Translations under genes and position numbers: made by a program | The notes under the pieces: model-generated | What the model was told of the DNA's origin: nothing | Database searches by the model: none | Seen by the model: only the letters and a program-made list of their open reading frames with translations | Shown here: positions 1 to 7,447 of the stretch, piece after piece | Layout: each line of letters starts with the position of its first letter | Position numbering within the stretch: position 1 is the first letter of the stretch | Assembly: GCA_003649205.1 (NCBI GenBank) | Contig: QMRC01000010.1 | Span: forward strand, 1-60,908 | Length of the DNA: 60,908 bases | From: Thermoprotei archaeon | Lineage (GTDB): Archaea; Thermoproteota; Thermoprotei; Thermoproteales; B15-G16 | Direction of reading: 5' to 3'

Positions 1-137
1 CGATCGGGGGCGTGGCTTCGCGGGGTGGTCCCCGGACCCCCTTTCGGGCCCAAGTTCCCCGAGGGCTTGCCCCTCGGGGTTTCCTTGGGCCCACATCCGA
101 ATAAGTGTGGGTGTCGCCGTGTTCGGAGGACCGCCCC
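1..137 (-). ncRNA. GC-rich structured RNA, partial, identity unknown
   Basis: This stretch is far richer in G+C than the protein genes, which in a hyperthermophile usually marks a structural RNA. It folds into a strong hairpin: positions 46-54 pair with 84-92, and inside that 57-65 pair with 71-79 around a 5-nt loop. On the minus strand it follows a TATA box (154-163) at about the right distance for a start near 131-137, and it runs off the window at position 1. I found no diagnostic RNase P, SRP RNA, 5S or 16S/23S motif, so it may be an rRNA-operon leader or another stable RNA. The strand is inferred from the promoter. Confidence 0.42.
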
Positions 138-203
138 TCATCTCTCGGAGGATGTTTATAAACTTAACCTCCGTACCTAGGGGCGGCCACGCCGGACACG
201 GCG
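115..203. promoter_or_regulatory. Palindromic divergent promoter with mirrored arms
   Basis: A self-complementary TATA element (GTTTATAAAC, 154-163) sits at the exact centre of a long inverted repeat. CGGAGG at 146-151 mirrors CCTCCG at 168-173, and CCGCCCCT at 131-138 mirrors AGGGGCGG at 179-186. The outer arms 115-137 and 180-203 also match: read outward, each begins GGGGCGG and ends CCG(A/G)ACACGGCG. The GGGG runs lie 22-25 bp from the TATA centre on both sides, the usual archaeal initiation distance. I infer bidirectional transcription giving two RNAs with related 5' ends. A long hairpin is the alternative. Confidence 0.5.
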
Positions 204-463
204 CGTGTTGTATACGTGGCTCGATACTATATATCCCTTGCGTTATTGTGTTCTCTGGGTTACCTCTGTGTTGTCTGTGTTTGGTTTACTGGGTTTTTCT
301 GTTGTTTGTTTGGTGAATTTTTACTTGGGTTACGTTGCTCTGTTATGTTTACTCGTGGTTCTGTTTGTTTGTGGGTGTTGTTTTCTCGGTCTTGTCCTCA
401 TGGGCGGTGGGGATATATTGTGTCTTTGTGTCGTGTGTTGTTGGGTGTTGGGGTGGTTGCTCT
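204..463. other. Non-coding, extremely G+T-rich spacer
   Basis: No convincing gene. Open frames exist on the plus strand, but their translations are low-complexity runs of Val, Leu, Cys, Phe and Gly, as expected from a strand made mostly of G and T. It may be the leader of the gene that follows. Confidence 0.5.
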
Positions 464-1318
464 GTGGATTCGTGTGCTGATGTGTCGTCTATTGAGGGTG
501 CTGTGTCTGCTGCTTCTGTTGCTCTTGACTGTCTGAGGAGGGTTCACGGTCTCTGTGGTGATTCTCTGGGTGTTGAGTTGATTGGTTCTCTAGATGTTCG
601 TGATGTGGTTGCTGTTCGTGGTGTTGGTCGTGGTGTCTCGTACGTTCCTGATCTGAAGAGGGTTGTGGTTGGTGTTGGTAGGTATGCGTGGTGTGATCTC
701 GTTGCTAGGGTTGCTCGTGGGCTCGTGTTGGCTGCTGCTCACAGGTACGTCGGTGTTATGGATCCTGACCTCTACCTCCCGTGCTCTATATCTGGTCTCG
801 TTGCTGAGCGTCTCGTACGTGATCTCGTGTGTGGTCTCTCTACTCCGTCTGTGTCTAAGGTGTTTCGTGGTGTTGGTACGATATGTAGTGAGTACAGGAG
901 TGGTGTGTTGAGACCTATATCGCATGTCGTTGAGCTTCTCCTCAGTAGGTACGTTGGCTACAGGGCTTGCTTCGGTGATGTTAGGGTTCGTGGGAGGTTG
1001 CTCGGTGGTGTTTGGTCTTTTGTTCTTAGGGTTGGTGGTTGTGATTGGTGTACGTTCTGTACGAGGGTTGGTGTTGTGTTTTCTCGTCGTGAACACGTTG
1101 TGTATGCTGTTTCTCAGGTTCTCGATGTTGAGGTTGGTGGTTTTGGTAGGTTCTCTCTCGGTGCTGTGTTCCCTACGGTTATTCAGGAGCATAGTCCTGA
1201 GGATCTTAGGTTCATCTTGAAGAGGTTCGGTAAGAGGATGATTGAGGTGAGGAATATATCTGAGGTCATGTCTCCTACGGTACTGAGGTCTATGAGGGAT
1301 TCTAGGCACTATCTGTGA
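464..1318 (+). CDS. Unknown archaeal protein
   Basis: I do not recognise this protein of about 284 residues. The frame is open further upstream to 335, but that part is low-complexity; a GTG at 464 (reading VDSCADVSS) gives a more protein-like N-terminus, so this start is a judgement. The chain is soluble-looking, with mixed alpha/beta stretches rich in Val, Arg and Cys, and it ends in a charged helix around LRFILKRFGKRMIEVRN. The plus strand is strongly G+T-rich, which inflates Val, Gly and Cys. An antisense frame (590-1309) is rich in Thr and Asn and looks like a shadow. A C/D guide RNA candidate and a metallo-beta-lactamase-fold gene follow on the same strand. Confidence 0.6.
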   Translation: MDSCADVSSIEGAVSAASVALDCLRRVHGLCGDSLGVELIGSLDVRDVVAVRGVGRGVSYVPDLKRVVVGVGRYAWCDLVARVARGLVLAAAHRYVGVMDPDLYLPCSISGLVAERLVRDLVCGLSTPSVSKVFRGVGTICSEYRSGVLRPISHVVELLLSRYVGYRACFGDVRVRGRLLGGVWSFVLRVGGCDWCTFCTRVGVVFSRREHVVYAVSQVLDVEVGGFGRFSLGAVFPTVIQEHSPEDLRFILKRFGKRMIEVRNISEVMSPTVLRSMRDSRHYL

Positions 1319-1328
1319 GGTCTGTGGG

Positions 1329-1380
1329 ATGATGATTTGAGGGCGCAGGTGATTTGGTGATCGGTGTGGTGGGGTCCTGA
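1329..1380 (+). ncRNA. Candidate C/D-box guide sRNA
   Basis: The gap between two genes carries an archaeal C/D-box layout: a perfect C box (ATGATGA, 1329-1335), a 13-nt guide, a degenerate D' box (GTGA, 1349-1352), a degenerate C' box (GTGATCG, 1357-1363), a second 13-nt guide, and a perfect D box (CTGA, 1377-1380). The 13/13 spacing and total of about 52 nt fit archaeal 2'-O-methylation guides. The internal boxes are imperfect and the region is G+T-rich, so chance is possible. Confidence 0.42.
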
Positions 1381-1385
1381 CCTCG

Positions 1386-2465
1386 ATGTCTGTCTCTATC
1401 TGGTGGGGTTGTGGTGGTGTTCACGTTAGGTTCCGTAGCTCGTACCTCTGTATTGACGTTACCTCAATTCCTGTTCAGCGTCCTGATGCTGTCTTGATCT
1501 CTCATGCTCATAGGGATCACTACTCTCCTGGTGTTGTCTCTAGGTTGAGATGTGGTGTTGTCTGTAGTGGTGGTACTCGTGATCTCTTGTTGAGGGAGGT
1601 CTCTCTCGGTATTGGTCGTTGGGTTCGTGTTGAGGATGGTCTTCGTGTCGATCTCGGTGGTGTATGTGTTGAGGGTTTCTCTGCTGGTCACGTTCTCGGT
1701 TCTCTCCAGTTCAGGATCGAGCTCCCTGGTGCTGTGATTGGTTACACTGGTGATCTCTGTACTGAGGGTTCTCTCGTTGAGTGTGGTTGTAGGTTTCTGG
1801 GTGATGTCGATGTGTTGGTTGTGGAGTCTACGTATGGTAGGGAGGAGTTTGTCTTTCCTCCTAGGGATGAGGTCTATAGGGAGGTTGCTGGTGTTCTGGA
1901 GCGTGAGGTTGGTAGGGGTAGGGTCGTTGTATTGATTGGTCAGCTCGTTGGTAAGTGTCAGGAGTTGACTGCTCTTGCCTCTAGGGTTGCTCGTGTTCCT
2001 GTTGTTGTTTCTAGGGGTGTGTATGGGGTTAATGAGGTGTATAGGTGTTGGGGTAGGGATCTCGGTGAGTACCATGTGCTTGGTAGTGAGGTTTCTCGTG
2101 AGTTACTTAAGTCTGGTTGTGCTCTCGTTGTTTCTCTTGGTGAGTTCAGGACCTGGTTTAGGTATGGTCTCAAGAGGTTTCTGAGGTTGAGTGATGTTCC
2201 TGTTACGGTTCTGTGTAGTGGTTGGGTTGTTTCGAGTTACTGGAGCTACGTACTTAGGTCTAGGTACTTGATCGATTACTTGTTTCCTCTTAGTTCTCAT
2301 GTTGATTTCAGGGAGCTTCTTGAGTACGTTGAGTGTGTTAGACCGAGGATCGTGATCACTACTAGGGGGTTCACGAGGGAGTTTGCTAGGGTTGTTGAGG
2401 AGAGGTTGGGTATTAGGGCTGTTGCTATTGAGGATCTTGGTTGTGGTGAGGTCTCTGTGGTGTAG
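1386..2465 (+). CDS. Metallo-beta-lactamase-fold (beta-CASP-like) nuclease
   Basis: The 359-residue protein has the metallo-beta-lactamase signature HAHRDHYSP near residue 40, a second zinc-ligand region (FSAGHVLGS) near residue 100, a YTGD motif near 120, and a late SSHVDFRELLEYV segment typical of the C-terminal His motif of beta-CASP or SNM1-type nucleases. The family (COG1236-like) holds RNA or DNA exo- and endonucleases acting in RNA processing or repair. It lacks the KH domains of the CPSF-type archaeal enzymes. The cellular target cannot be told from sequence. It follows a putative guide RNA and lies in a strongly G+T-skewed patch. Confidence 0.8.
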   Translation: MSVSIWWGCGGVHVRFRSSYLCIDVTSIPVQRPDAVLISHAHRDHYSPGVVSRLRCGVVCSGGTRDLLLREVSLGIGRWVRVEDGLRVDLGGVCVEGFSAGHVLGSLQFRIELPGAVIGYTGDLCTEGSLVECGCRFLGDVDVLVVESTYGREEFVFPPRDEVYREVAGVLEREVGRGRVVVLIGQLVGKCQELTALASRVARVPVVVSRGVYGVNEVYRCWGRDLGEYHVLGSEVSRELLKSGCALVVSLGEFRTWFRYGLKRFLRLSDVPVTVLCSGWVVSSYWSYVLRSRYLIDYLFPLSSHVDFRELLEYVECVRPRIVITTRGFTREFARVVEERLGIRAVAIEDLGCGEVSVV

Positions 2466-2548
2466 TGTGGGTTTCTCCTGTATTCCTGTACCTGTGTTGC
2501 TTCTGTGATGTGTCTGCTAGCAATGTATTTACGTTGGTTCTCGCTTAG

Positions 2549-2965
2549 TTGTTGAGGAGGTTGTGTTCTGTGGGTGGTGGGAGGAGACGTAGGTTTAGGT
2601 TTGTTGAGGAGAGGGGTGGTAAGAAGTACTATCTCGGTGTTGAGCTTCCTTACTTCATAGCGTTCATAGTTTTCCTCATTATTGGTATCATTGGGTTCGT
2701 ACTACCGTTCTTTCTCTCTACGCCACCTGTAGATCTCGTATCTGTGGGTGTAGGTGTTGTTGGTATTTTACTCTCTACGATTTCATACCTTACTGGTGTT
2801 AGTAGGGGTTACATGGATGAATTTAGGGAAGAGATGAGGGAGTTTAGGAGGGAGATGAGGGATTTCAGGAATGAGGTGAGAGAGTTTAGAGAGGAGGTTA
2901 CTGCTTTGTTGAGGAGAGTTGTTGAGGTTCTTGAGGAAATTCGTGGTGCTGTTTCTAGGCGTTGA
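2549..2965 (+). CDS. Small membrane protein with C-terminal coiled coil
   Basis: About 138 residues from a TTG start. A basic N-terminus (GGGRRRRFRF) is followed by two hydrophobic segments (roughly residues 35-57 and 65-83). The C-terminal 50 residues form a charged heptad-like coiled coil with repeated F(R/K)xE(M/V)RE units. The likely arrangement is a two-helix membrane anchor with a cytoplasmic coiled coil. Short anchored coiled coils like this are common in archaea and have no assigned function. The start is uncertain because several TTG and GTG codons are available. Confidence 0.6.
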   Translation: MLRRLCSVGGGRRRRFRFVEERGGKKYYLGVELPYFIAFIVFLIIGIIGFVLPFFLSTPPVDLVSVGVGVVGILLSTISYLTGVSRGYMDEFREEMREFRREMRDFRNEVREFREEVTALLRRVVEVLEEIRGAVSRR

Positions 2966-2970
2966 CCGTG

Positions 2971-3753
2971 CTATTCACGTGCTTGAGCATATCTGTGTAG
3001 TGTCTCGAGTGCTATCTTTGCTATCTTCTCGTAGTTCTGTGCTATTAGTGGTTCTAGTTTCTTGAGTTCTTCGTATGGTCGTGACTTCGTTACGTGGTCA
3101 CTAACTACGAGTAGTGCTATGCAGGGTATGTTTGCTAGGTACGTCAATGTGTACAGTACTGATACCTCGCACTCAACTGCTAGTACTCTGTACATGTTCC
3201 ATCTACGTCCCCAATCTGGTTCCTCTACGAATGTTGCTGGTGTTGTGAGGACTACACCGTAGTGTGTCCTCAGTTCTGGATACATTTCCTTAAGTACATC
3301 CTGCACTATCCTCAGTAACCTGTAGTCAGGTACTGCTGGGTACTCTCTAGGTACATATTGCTGAGTCGTGTTCTCCTCTCTGATAGCTCCTGTAGGTACC
3401 ACTACATCACCTACCTCAAGTTCTTCATCTAGTGCACCACAGAGACCTACACCTATCATTGCCCTTACTCCTCTCCTCCAGGCTAGTGCTACTACCCACT
3501 CTGTGTATATGGGTCCTCCAGCAATTGCTACTGTTGTTACCTTGATGCTACGGTACTTACCTATGTGGACCTTAGTTATGTGTGCTGTACCTGTGATATC
3601 TCTCGGTTCCTGAAGGAGTTTGTGTAGTGTTCTGAAGCCGCTTCCTAGACCAACTACCCAGTACCTACTCGTTAACTCTAAATTCCCTTCCTGTACGAGT
3701 ATGTCTGCACACATCTCAAACCAGTAGTCACTAGCTGTGAAGATACGTGGCAT
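2971..3753 (-). CDS. Nucleoside phosphorylase (PNP/uridine phosphorylase family)
   Basis: A 260-residue member of the PNP/UDP family, which splits nucleosides with phosphate into a base and ribose-1-phosphate for salvage. Family features are visible: GLGSGFRT near the N-terminus, the GGP phosphate-binding region (VAIAGGPIYTEW), MIGVGLCGALDEELEVGDVVVPTGAI for the core, and VECEVSVLYTL where the ribose-binding Met-Glu of the family is expected. SDH near residue 225 fits the catalytic Asp of the family. The ATG at 3753 (MPRIFTAS) is preferred over an upstream GTG. Whether it prefers purines or uridine cannot be read from the sequence. Confidence 0.85.
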   Translation of the reverse strand: MPRIFTASDYWFEMCADILVQEGNLELTSRYWVVGLGSGFRTLHKLLQEPRDITGTAHITKVHIGKYRSIKVTTVAIAGGPIYTEWVVALAWRRGVRAMIGVGLCGALDEELEVGDVVVPTGAIREENTTQQYVPREYPAVPDYRLLRIVQDVLKEMYPELRTHYGVVLTTPATFVEEPDWGRRWNMYRVLAVECEVSVLYTLTYLANIPCIALLVVSDHVTKSRPYEELKKLEPLIAQNYEKIAKIALETLHRYAQARE

Positions 3754-3820
3754 AACTGACCCCACGTGGTACCTCGTCGTTGCTTCTCTACCTTACTCAC
3801 ATTGATCCTGAATATCGATG

Positions 3821-4255
3821 CTATCTCCAGTACTGTGGTGGATAGCTCTTTCGAACTATGCTTGGTGAATCATCTTCAAATCTCCACCTTCCTGAGGCTA
3901 GTCCCAGGATCACGATCCTTAGCTCCTCACCCAACTTATCCTTTATCAGTACTTCCTCCTCAATGTGGAAGATAACTGCATCACACCTTACAGGACCTAC
4001 CGTACGATCACTCTCAATAACCTCTACCTCCAGTGCGTTGGGTACTAGGTACTTTCTCACAGGTCCGCCAGCTGTACCTAGCTCAATTATCGTTGCTGTT
4101 GGTGGTGGAGGCCAGAGGCCTAGCTCTCTAGCTAGAGCTATGGGTATCATGAGCTCAGGTCTCTCAGTCTCGTAGCCACTATTGACCAGAGCTACAGTAT
4201 CAACAACTTTGCCACTACCTGAGCACCTAATTCTTAACCTCACCCTTACAGCCAA
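3821..4255 (-). CDS. Retropepsin-like fold protein with Asn in place of the Asp
   Basis: About 144 residues. The pattern ALVNSGYE, then hydrophobic strands (LMIPIALARELGLWPP) and ELGTAGG, matches the layout of clan AA aspartic-protease domains (ALVDTGA then a flap and a conserved ELG or GTAGG segment). The catalytic Asp of DTG/DSG is Asn here (NSG), so peptidase activity is doubtful. I recall similar NSGYE-type proteins in crenarchaea, with no function known to me. It lies on the minus strand downstream of an accessory region. Confidence 0.6.
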   Translation of the reverse strand: MAVRVRLRIRCSGSGKVVDTVALVNSGYETERPELMIPIALARELGLWPPPPTATIIELGTAGGPVRKYLVPNALEVEVIESDRTVGPVRCDAVIFHIEEEVLIKDKLGEELRIVILGLASGRWRFEDDSPSIVRKSYPPQYWR

Positions 4256-4477
4256 CTACGATCCCTCTAAACCAAATATGTCCAACTCTCCTCCTGCGAA
4301 CGTATATGTGTCCAACTCTACCATGAAGCTTCATAGAGGGTACCCCCAATCGCTCACCAGTACCTACGAACTCGCAGTATATTTCCTTAGCTAAATACCT
4401 CATGTCCTGGTAGTTGCTGGTGTATAAGTACAGGTACAACTAGAGGAGAGGCTCAAGTCTGCGTTACTTATGTACAG

Positions 4478-4897
4478 CTAGTAAGTTATCCTCTGGAGTT
4501 CGAAGACTTCGATTCCTTGATCTACAATACACGTCTCTTTAAGGTCCTCTGGTGCTGATTCACATATGACTACAGCTTTTGGTCTCAACCTCCTATGTCT
4601 CTGGAAGATGTGTCTGTAGTGCAGTATCTGTCCAAGACCTGTATACGTTAGTGAACCTCTCTCAACCTCAATTACGTACCAGGTACAGTCGCTGCTGTGA
4701 AGTACAGCATCTATTTCCCTATCACCAACCCTACACTTAGGGTACACCTCCTTATCGTCAATGGAAATGCCTTTACTTCTCAAATATGCTAGGTACTTTG
4801 TGATTGCCTGCTCTTCATATTCTGTCAATGGACCCTTTTCGGTGGTGGTGCTTCTGTTCTTGACTGACATATCTCCCATAAGGGACATCTGTAACAT
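4478..4897 (-). CDS. PD-(D/E)XK-like nuclease domain protein
   Basis: About 139 residues. The segment VGDREIDAVLHSSDCTWYVIEVERG followed by a TGLGQILHYRHIF helix resembles the core of NucS/EndoMS-like and other PD-(D/E)XK nucleases (Asp in 'ID', Glu in 'IEVE', then a GQ-helix). The usual Lys of the E-x-K motif is Glu here (EVER), so catalysis is uncertain. Its N-terminal part overlaps another minus-strand frame (4825-5058) that carries a Cys cluster; the two could be one gene split by a frameshift. The start codon is uncertain. Confidence 0.5.
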   Translation of the reverse strand: MLQMSLMGDMSVKNRSTTTEKGPLTEYEEQAITKYLAYLRSKGISIDDKEVYPKCRVGDREIDAVLHSSDCTWYVIEVERGSLTYTGLGQILHYRHIFQRHRRLRPKAVVICESAPEDLKETCIVDQGIEVFELQRITY

Positions 4898-5058
4898 AGT
4901 GATGTGGTTCGATTGCGTTTGCAGTACCTCATAACTACTGGTCTCGAAAATACGTAATCGTACTTTGCTGAATCCTCCTCACTGATACTCCTATAGAGCT
5001 TAATTATCGCAGGTGCTTGTAGGAGCCCATCATAGATTTCATCCAGGAACTGTCTCAA
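4825..5058 (-). CDS. Short Cys-cluster protein, possibly the 5' part of a split gene
   Basis: A 77-residue frame ending in C-x8-C-x2-C-x5-C (YCKRNRTTSLCYRCPLWEIC), which could bind a metal or an iron-sulfur cluster. It overlaps the downstream nuclease-like frame by 73 bases in a different phase. Two readings are possible: a small separate gene, or the N-terminal half of one nuclease gene broken by a frameshift. I cannot choose between them. Confidence 0.35.
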   Translation of the reverse strand: MRQFLDEIYDGLLQAPAIIKLYRSISEEDSAKYDYVFSRPVVMRYCKRNRTTSLCYRCPLWEICQSRTEAPPPKRVH

Positions 5059-5195
5059 TTCGATAGGAGATGCCCCAGTAGGTTACCTCTCTTGGAGCTT
5101 TACATCAGTTTCCGTAATCCACATTGTGAGTTGCTTGGAGGTGGAGCTGAGGTACTTTTTAAGTTCTGTTACGTCATTTACTATGGGTTCTATTC

Positions 5196-5909
5196 ATGAG
5201 TCTTGGTCCTGAGTTAACGCTGTACATAGTGTATCTCTTGGATGATCAAGCTTACTTGACTAAGATAGTTAAAGCTCTATTCCTTAGTGATTACATTTCC
5301 AAAAAGATACTCAATCATCGTATTTCCGGTATTAGGTGGATTAAGCATCTATATGGTCCTTGGTCGTATGAAGTGCATACAGCTCTTGATTTATTGAGGA
5401 ATTTGGGTTATGTGAATGAGGTTGCAACATCATCTCTATTGTCTTTGGTTGGTTTACCTGTTGCTAGGAGGTTTCGTGTTAAGAAATTGGGTAGGGCAGC
5501 TGTTGAGAGGTATGTGAGGAAGTTGTTGACTCAGAGGGAGGACTCTATTGTGAGATGTGTTTGCGGACGTTTACGTAAGTTCAAATTGGAGCAAGTTCTG
5601 CGTCTGGTCTATGTACTGCCTGAAGTTAGGTATGCTCGAAGTGGTGAGGAGATTAGGATTCTACCTCATCCCGATACCTTGCTTAATGAGGTTAGAAGTT
5701 GTTTGAGAGAGATGGGGCTTGATGCTGTGGGAGGTATTGATGAGCTTGAGGAGAAAGTAAATGAGATTCCAGCACTTATTGAAAGAGGATTACTGCCTGA
5801 GCATCCTACTTGGGAGAAGTACATTGAGTTAAGGGGATTGGTTGGTATGGCTAGAGAGCTATACCGAGTGCTAGATATGCTTAGCAGTATCTTCAATTTG
5901 GCGTTTTAA
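5196..5909 (+). CDS. Panacea-like protein, likely antitoxin partner
   Basis: A 237-residue protein beginning LTLYIVYLLDDQAYLTKIVKALFLSDY, with YGPWSYEVHTALDLLRNLGYV near residue 53. That order (an N-terminal helix about using a partner, then a GP-containing strand and a helix-turn-helix-like stretch) resembles the Panacea (DUF4065/SocA-like) domain found in many antitoxins. The rest is helical and unassigned. It ends 15 bases before a TumE-like gene on the same strand, which supports a two-gene toxin-antitoxin unit. A TATA-like element (TTTTTAAG, about 5154-5161) lies 35 bases upstream, so the transcript would have almost no leader. The Panacea assignment is by eye and moderate. Confidence 0.5.
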   Translation: MSLGPELTLYIVYLLDDQAYLTKIVKALFLSDYISKKILNHRISGIRWIKHLYGPWSYEVHTALDLLRNLGYVNEVATSSLLSLVGLPVARRFRVKKLGRAAVERYVRKLLTQREDSIVRCVCGRLRKFKLEQVLRLVYVLPEVRYARSGEEIRILPHPDTLLNEVRSCLREMGLDAVGGIDELEEKVNEIPALIERGLLPEHPTWEKYIELRGLVGMARELYRVLDMLSSIFNLAF

Positions 5910-5924
5910 TAATGGAGGTGAGAG

Positions 5925-6308
5925 ATGGAGTCCATACTGATCTTGATTCGTGATCTGCTACTGGATTTACTCGATAGATCAACTTTGACGAAATTTGTGG
6001 AGAACGTTGGGTCGTTATATGAGCGAAATACGCTCAAGGTATTCTTCAGGGGTGGTATAACGTTGATAGTCAGGCACGCTGGAGATAGTTATGCTGTGGT
6101 AATCCATGGTGTTGATTGTGAGGAGATGGTTAAGTGGGATAACGCACCACATCATAGGGACTTAAGTTCGTTTCCACACCATGTTCATGAGGGAGGACTT
6201 GTAAAGGAATCCAGCAAGAGATTTACGGTAGATACCCTTGCAGAGGATCTACTTCAGGTCCTGATGAGACTTAGGAAGTACGTACTGAAGTCAACACAGG
6301 ATTCCTGA
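5925..6308 (+). CDS. TumE-like (DUF6516) toxin candidate
   Basis: A 127-residue protein containing YAVVIHGVDCEEMVKWDNAP followed by HHRDLSSFPHHVHEGG. The combination of an acidic strand, K/R-W-DNAPHH and FPHHxH is the hallmark I know from TumE-family toxins (DUF6516). A second acidic helix follows (TVDTLAEDLLQVLMRLRKYV). An AGGTGAG ribosome-binding site lies just before the ATG. The upstream gene, 15 bases away, is the probable antitoxin. Usual TumE partners are TumA helix-turn-helix proteins; a Panacea-like partner would be less usual. Confidence 0.65.
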   Translation: MESILILIRDLLLDLLDRSTLTKFVENVGSLYERNTLKVFFRGGITLIVRHAGDSYAVVIHGVDCEEMVKWDNAPHHRDLSSFPHHVHEGGLVKESSKRFTVDTLAEDLLQVLMRLRKYVLKSTQDS

Positions 6309-6356
6309 ATAGAATTGAGATCACTGTAATTGTTAATGTCTAAAATTTTGAGGGAG

Positions 6357-6433
6357 TGGTGCCGGGGGTGGGATTTGAACCCACGCCCTCCGGATTATGA
6401 GTCCGGCGCCCTACCAGGCTAGGCTACCCCGGC
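6357..6433 (-). tRNA. tRNA with CAU anticodon (elongator Met, or Ile2)
   Basis: Complete cloverleaf on the minus strand. The acceptor stem GCCGGGG (6427-6433) pairs with CCCCGGC (6361-6367); the anticodon stem CCGGA/TCCGG encloses the loop CTCATAA, giving anticodon CAT; the T-arm GTGGGTTCAAATCCCAC is standard, and CCA is encoded (6357-6359). It lacks the features of an archaeal initiator tRNA (which starts AGC), so it is elongator Met or a lysidine/agmatidine-type Ile2. A TATA box (6456-6465) lies about 27 bases upstream. Confidence 0.95.
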
Positions 6434-6560
6434 TCTTGAGAGCCCTCAACTGATGTCTTTATATGGGGAAAATATTTTGTTTTCGCTCTTCTTGGCTTAT
6501 TCTTGGTGATGAGTCCAGCCGAGCTGATTTTGGTGATGTTGTCCCTTCCGCCCCACTGAT

Positions 6561-7283
6561 TCACTTCTTCGTGAGTTCGGTTACCTTATCTGGGTGTGCT
6601 ACCACTACTCTCGTGACTAGTTTGTTTGGGAAGAGTCCTACCTCTACTACTCCTGTTATGGTCTTGAGTGTGGTCTCTAGCTCCTCTACTCTGTGTGGTG
6701 GTATTGGTTCTTGTGGCTGTATGTCTAGTATGAGGTTTCCGTTGTCTGTCACTACTGGTCCTACTTTCCCGGTTCCTTCTCTCAGTCTCATGTCTTTGCA
6801 GGGTATGACTTCGCTTACTCTCTTCATTACGTACTTTACTGCTTGTGGTAGTACTTCTATTGGTAGTGGGTGTCTCGTACATAGTCTATCGACTAGCTTC
6901 CTGTAGTCTACTATGATTATGACTTGTCTTGCCATGGAGTCTACGATCTTTTCTCTTGTTAGTGCTGCTCCTCCTCCCTTGAGTAGGTTTAGGTCTGGAT
7001 CTACTTCATCTGCTCCGTCTACTGCTATGTCTATTTCTTGGTAGTGCTGTGGTTGTCTTACTTTGAGTCCTAGTTCTGTTGCTAGTAGCTCTATGTCGTG
7101 TGATGTCGGTACTACCTCTATGTTCCTCAGCTCTCCTGCCCTAACTTTCTCTGCTAGGTGCTTGACGAAGTACCTCATTGTTGATCCTGAACCTAGTCCA
7201 ACTACTTGGTTGTCCTGTATGTACTTGAGTGCTTCTCTTGCTGCTGCTTGCTTGCACTTCTCAACTATGTCTCGTTCTGTCAT
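6561..7283 (-). CDS. rpiA: Ribose-5-phosphate isomerase A
   Basis: A 240-residue RpiA, which interconverts ribose-5-phosphate and ribulose-5-phosphate. Signature segments are present: GLGSGSTMRYFV near residue 28, TSHDIELLATELGL, DIAVDGADEVDPDLNLLKGGGAALTREKIV with the catalytic Asp/Lys region, and DYRKLVDRL. The ATG at 7283 (MTERDIVEK) gives the family-length protein; the frame is open another 34 codons upstream but that part has no homology that I can see. It lies in a patch where the plus (non-coding) strand is G+T-rich, so its coding strand is unusually A+C-rich at third positions. Confidence 0.95.
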   Translation of the reverse strand: MTERDIVEKCKQAAAREALKYIQDNQVVGLGSGSTMRYFVKHLAEKVRAGELRNIEVVPTSHDIELLATELGLKVRQPQHYQEIDIAVDGADEVDPDLNLLKGGGAALTREKIVDSMARQVIIIVDYRKLVDRLCTRHPLPIEVLPQAVKYVMKRVSEVIPCKDMRLREGTGKVGPVVTDNGNLILDIQPQEPIPPHRVEELETTLKTITGVVEVGLFPNKLVTRVVVAHPDKVTELTKK

Positions 7284-7447
7284 CGCTTTTGTCTGGTATG
7301 TGTTTGAGGTTAAATACTTCCCTCTCTCGTGTTCTTGGTTGGTGATGATGTTGCAGCCATGCTGATTGAGTGATGTGGATTCCACGTGCTGATTTTCTGT
7401 GGTTAAGTTGATTAGGGGTTTCTGCTGTTGCTGTGTTGGTGTTGTGT

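Noticed and set aside
1..137. RNase P RNA or SRP RNA
   Set aside because: The conserved blocks of RNase P (GAGGAAAGTCC, ACAGAA) and of SRP (the GGAA/GCAG helix 8 region, TGTAAC) are not seen on either strand; left as an unknown structured RNA.
590..1309. Long open frame antisense to the first protein gene
   Set aside because: Its translation is a low-complexity mix of Thr, Asn, Arg and Pro caused by the G+T-rich opposite strand; no domain or motif seen.
4227..4439. 70-codon frame on the minus strand upstream of the retropepsin-like gene
   Set aside because: No motif, no clear ribosome-binding site, and it overlaps the next gene; it may only be a leader.
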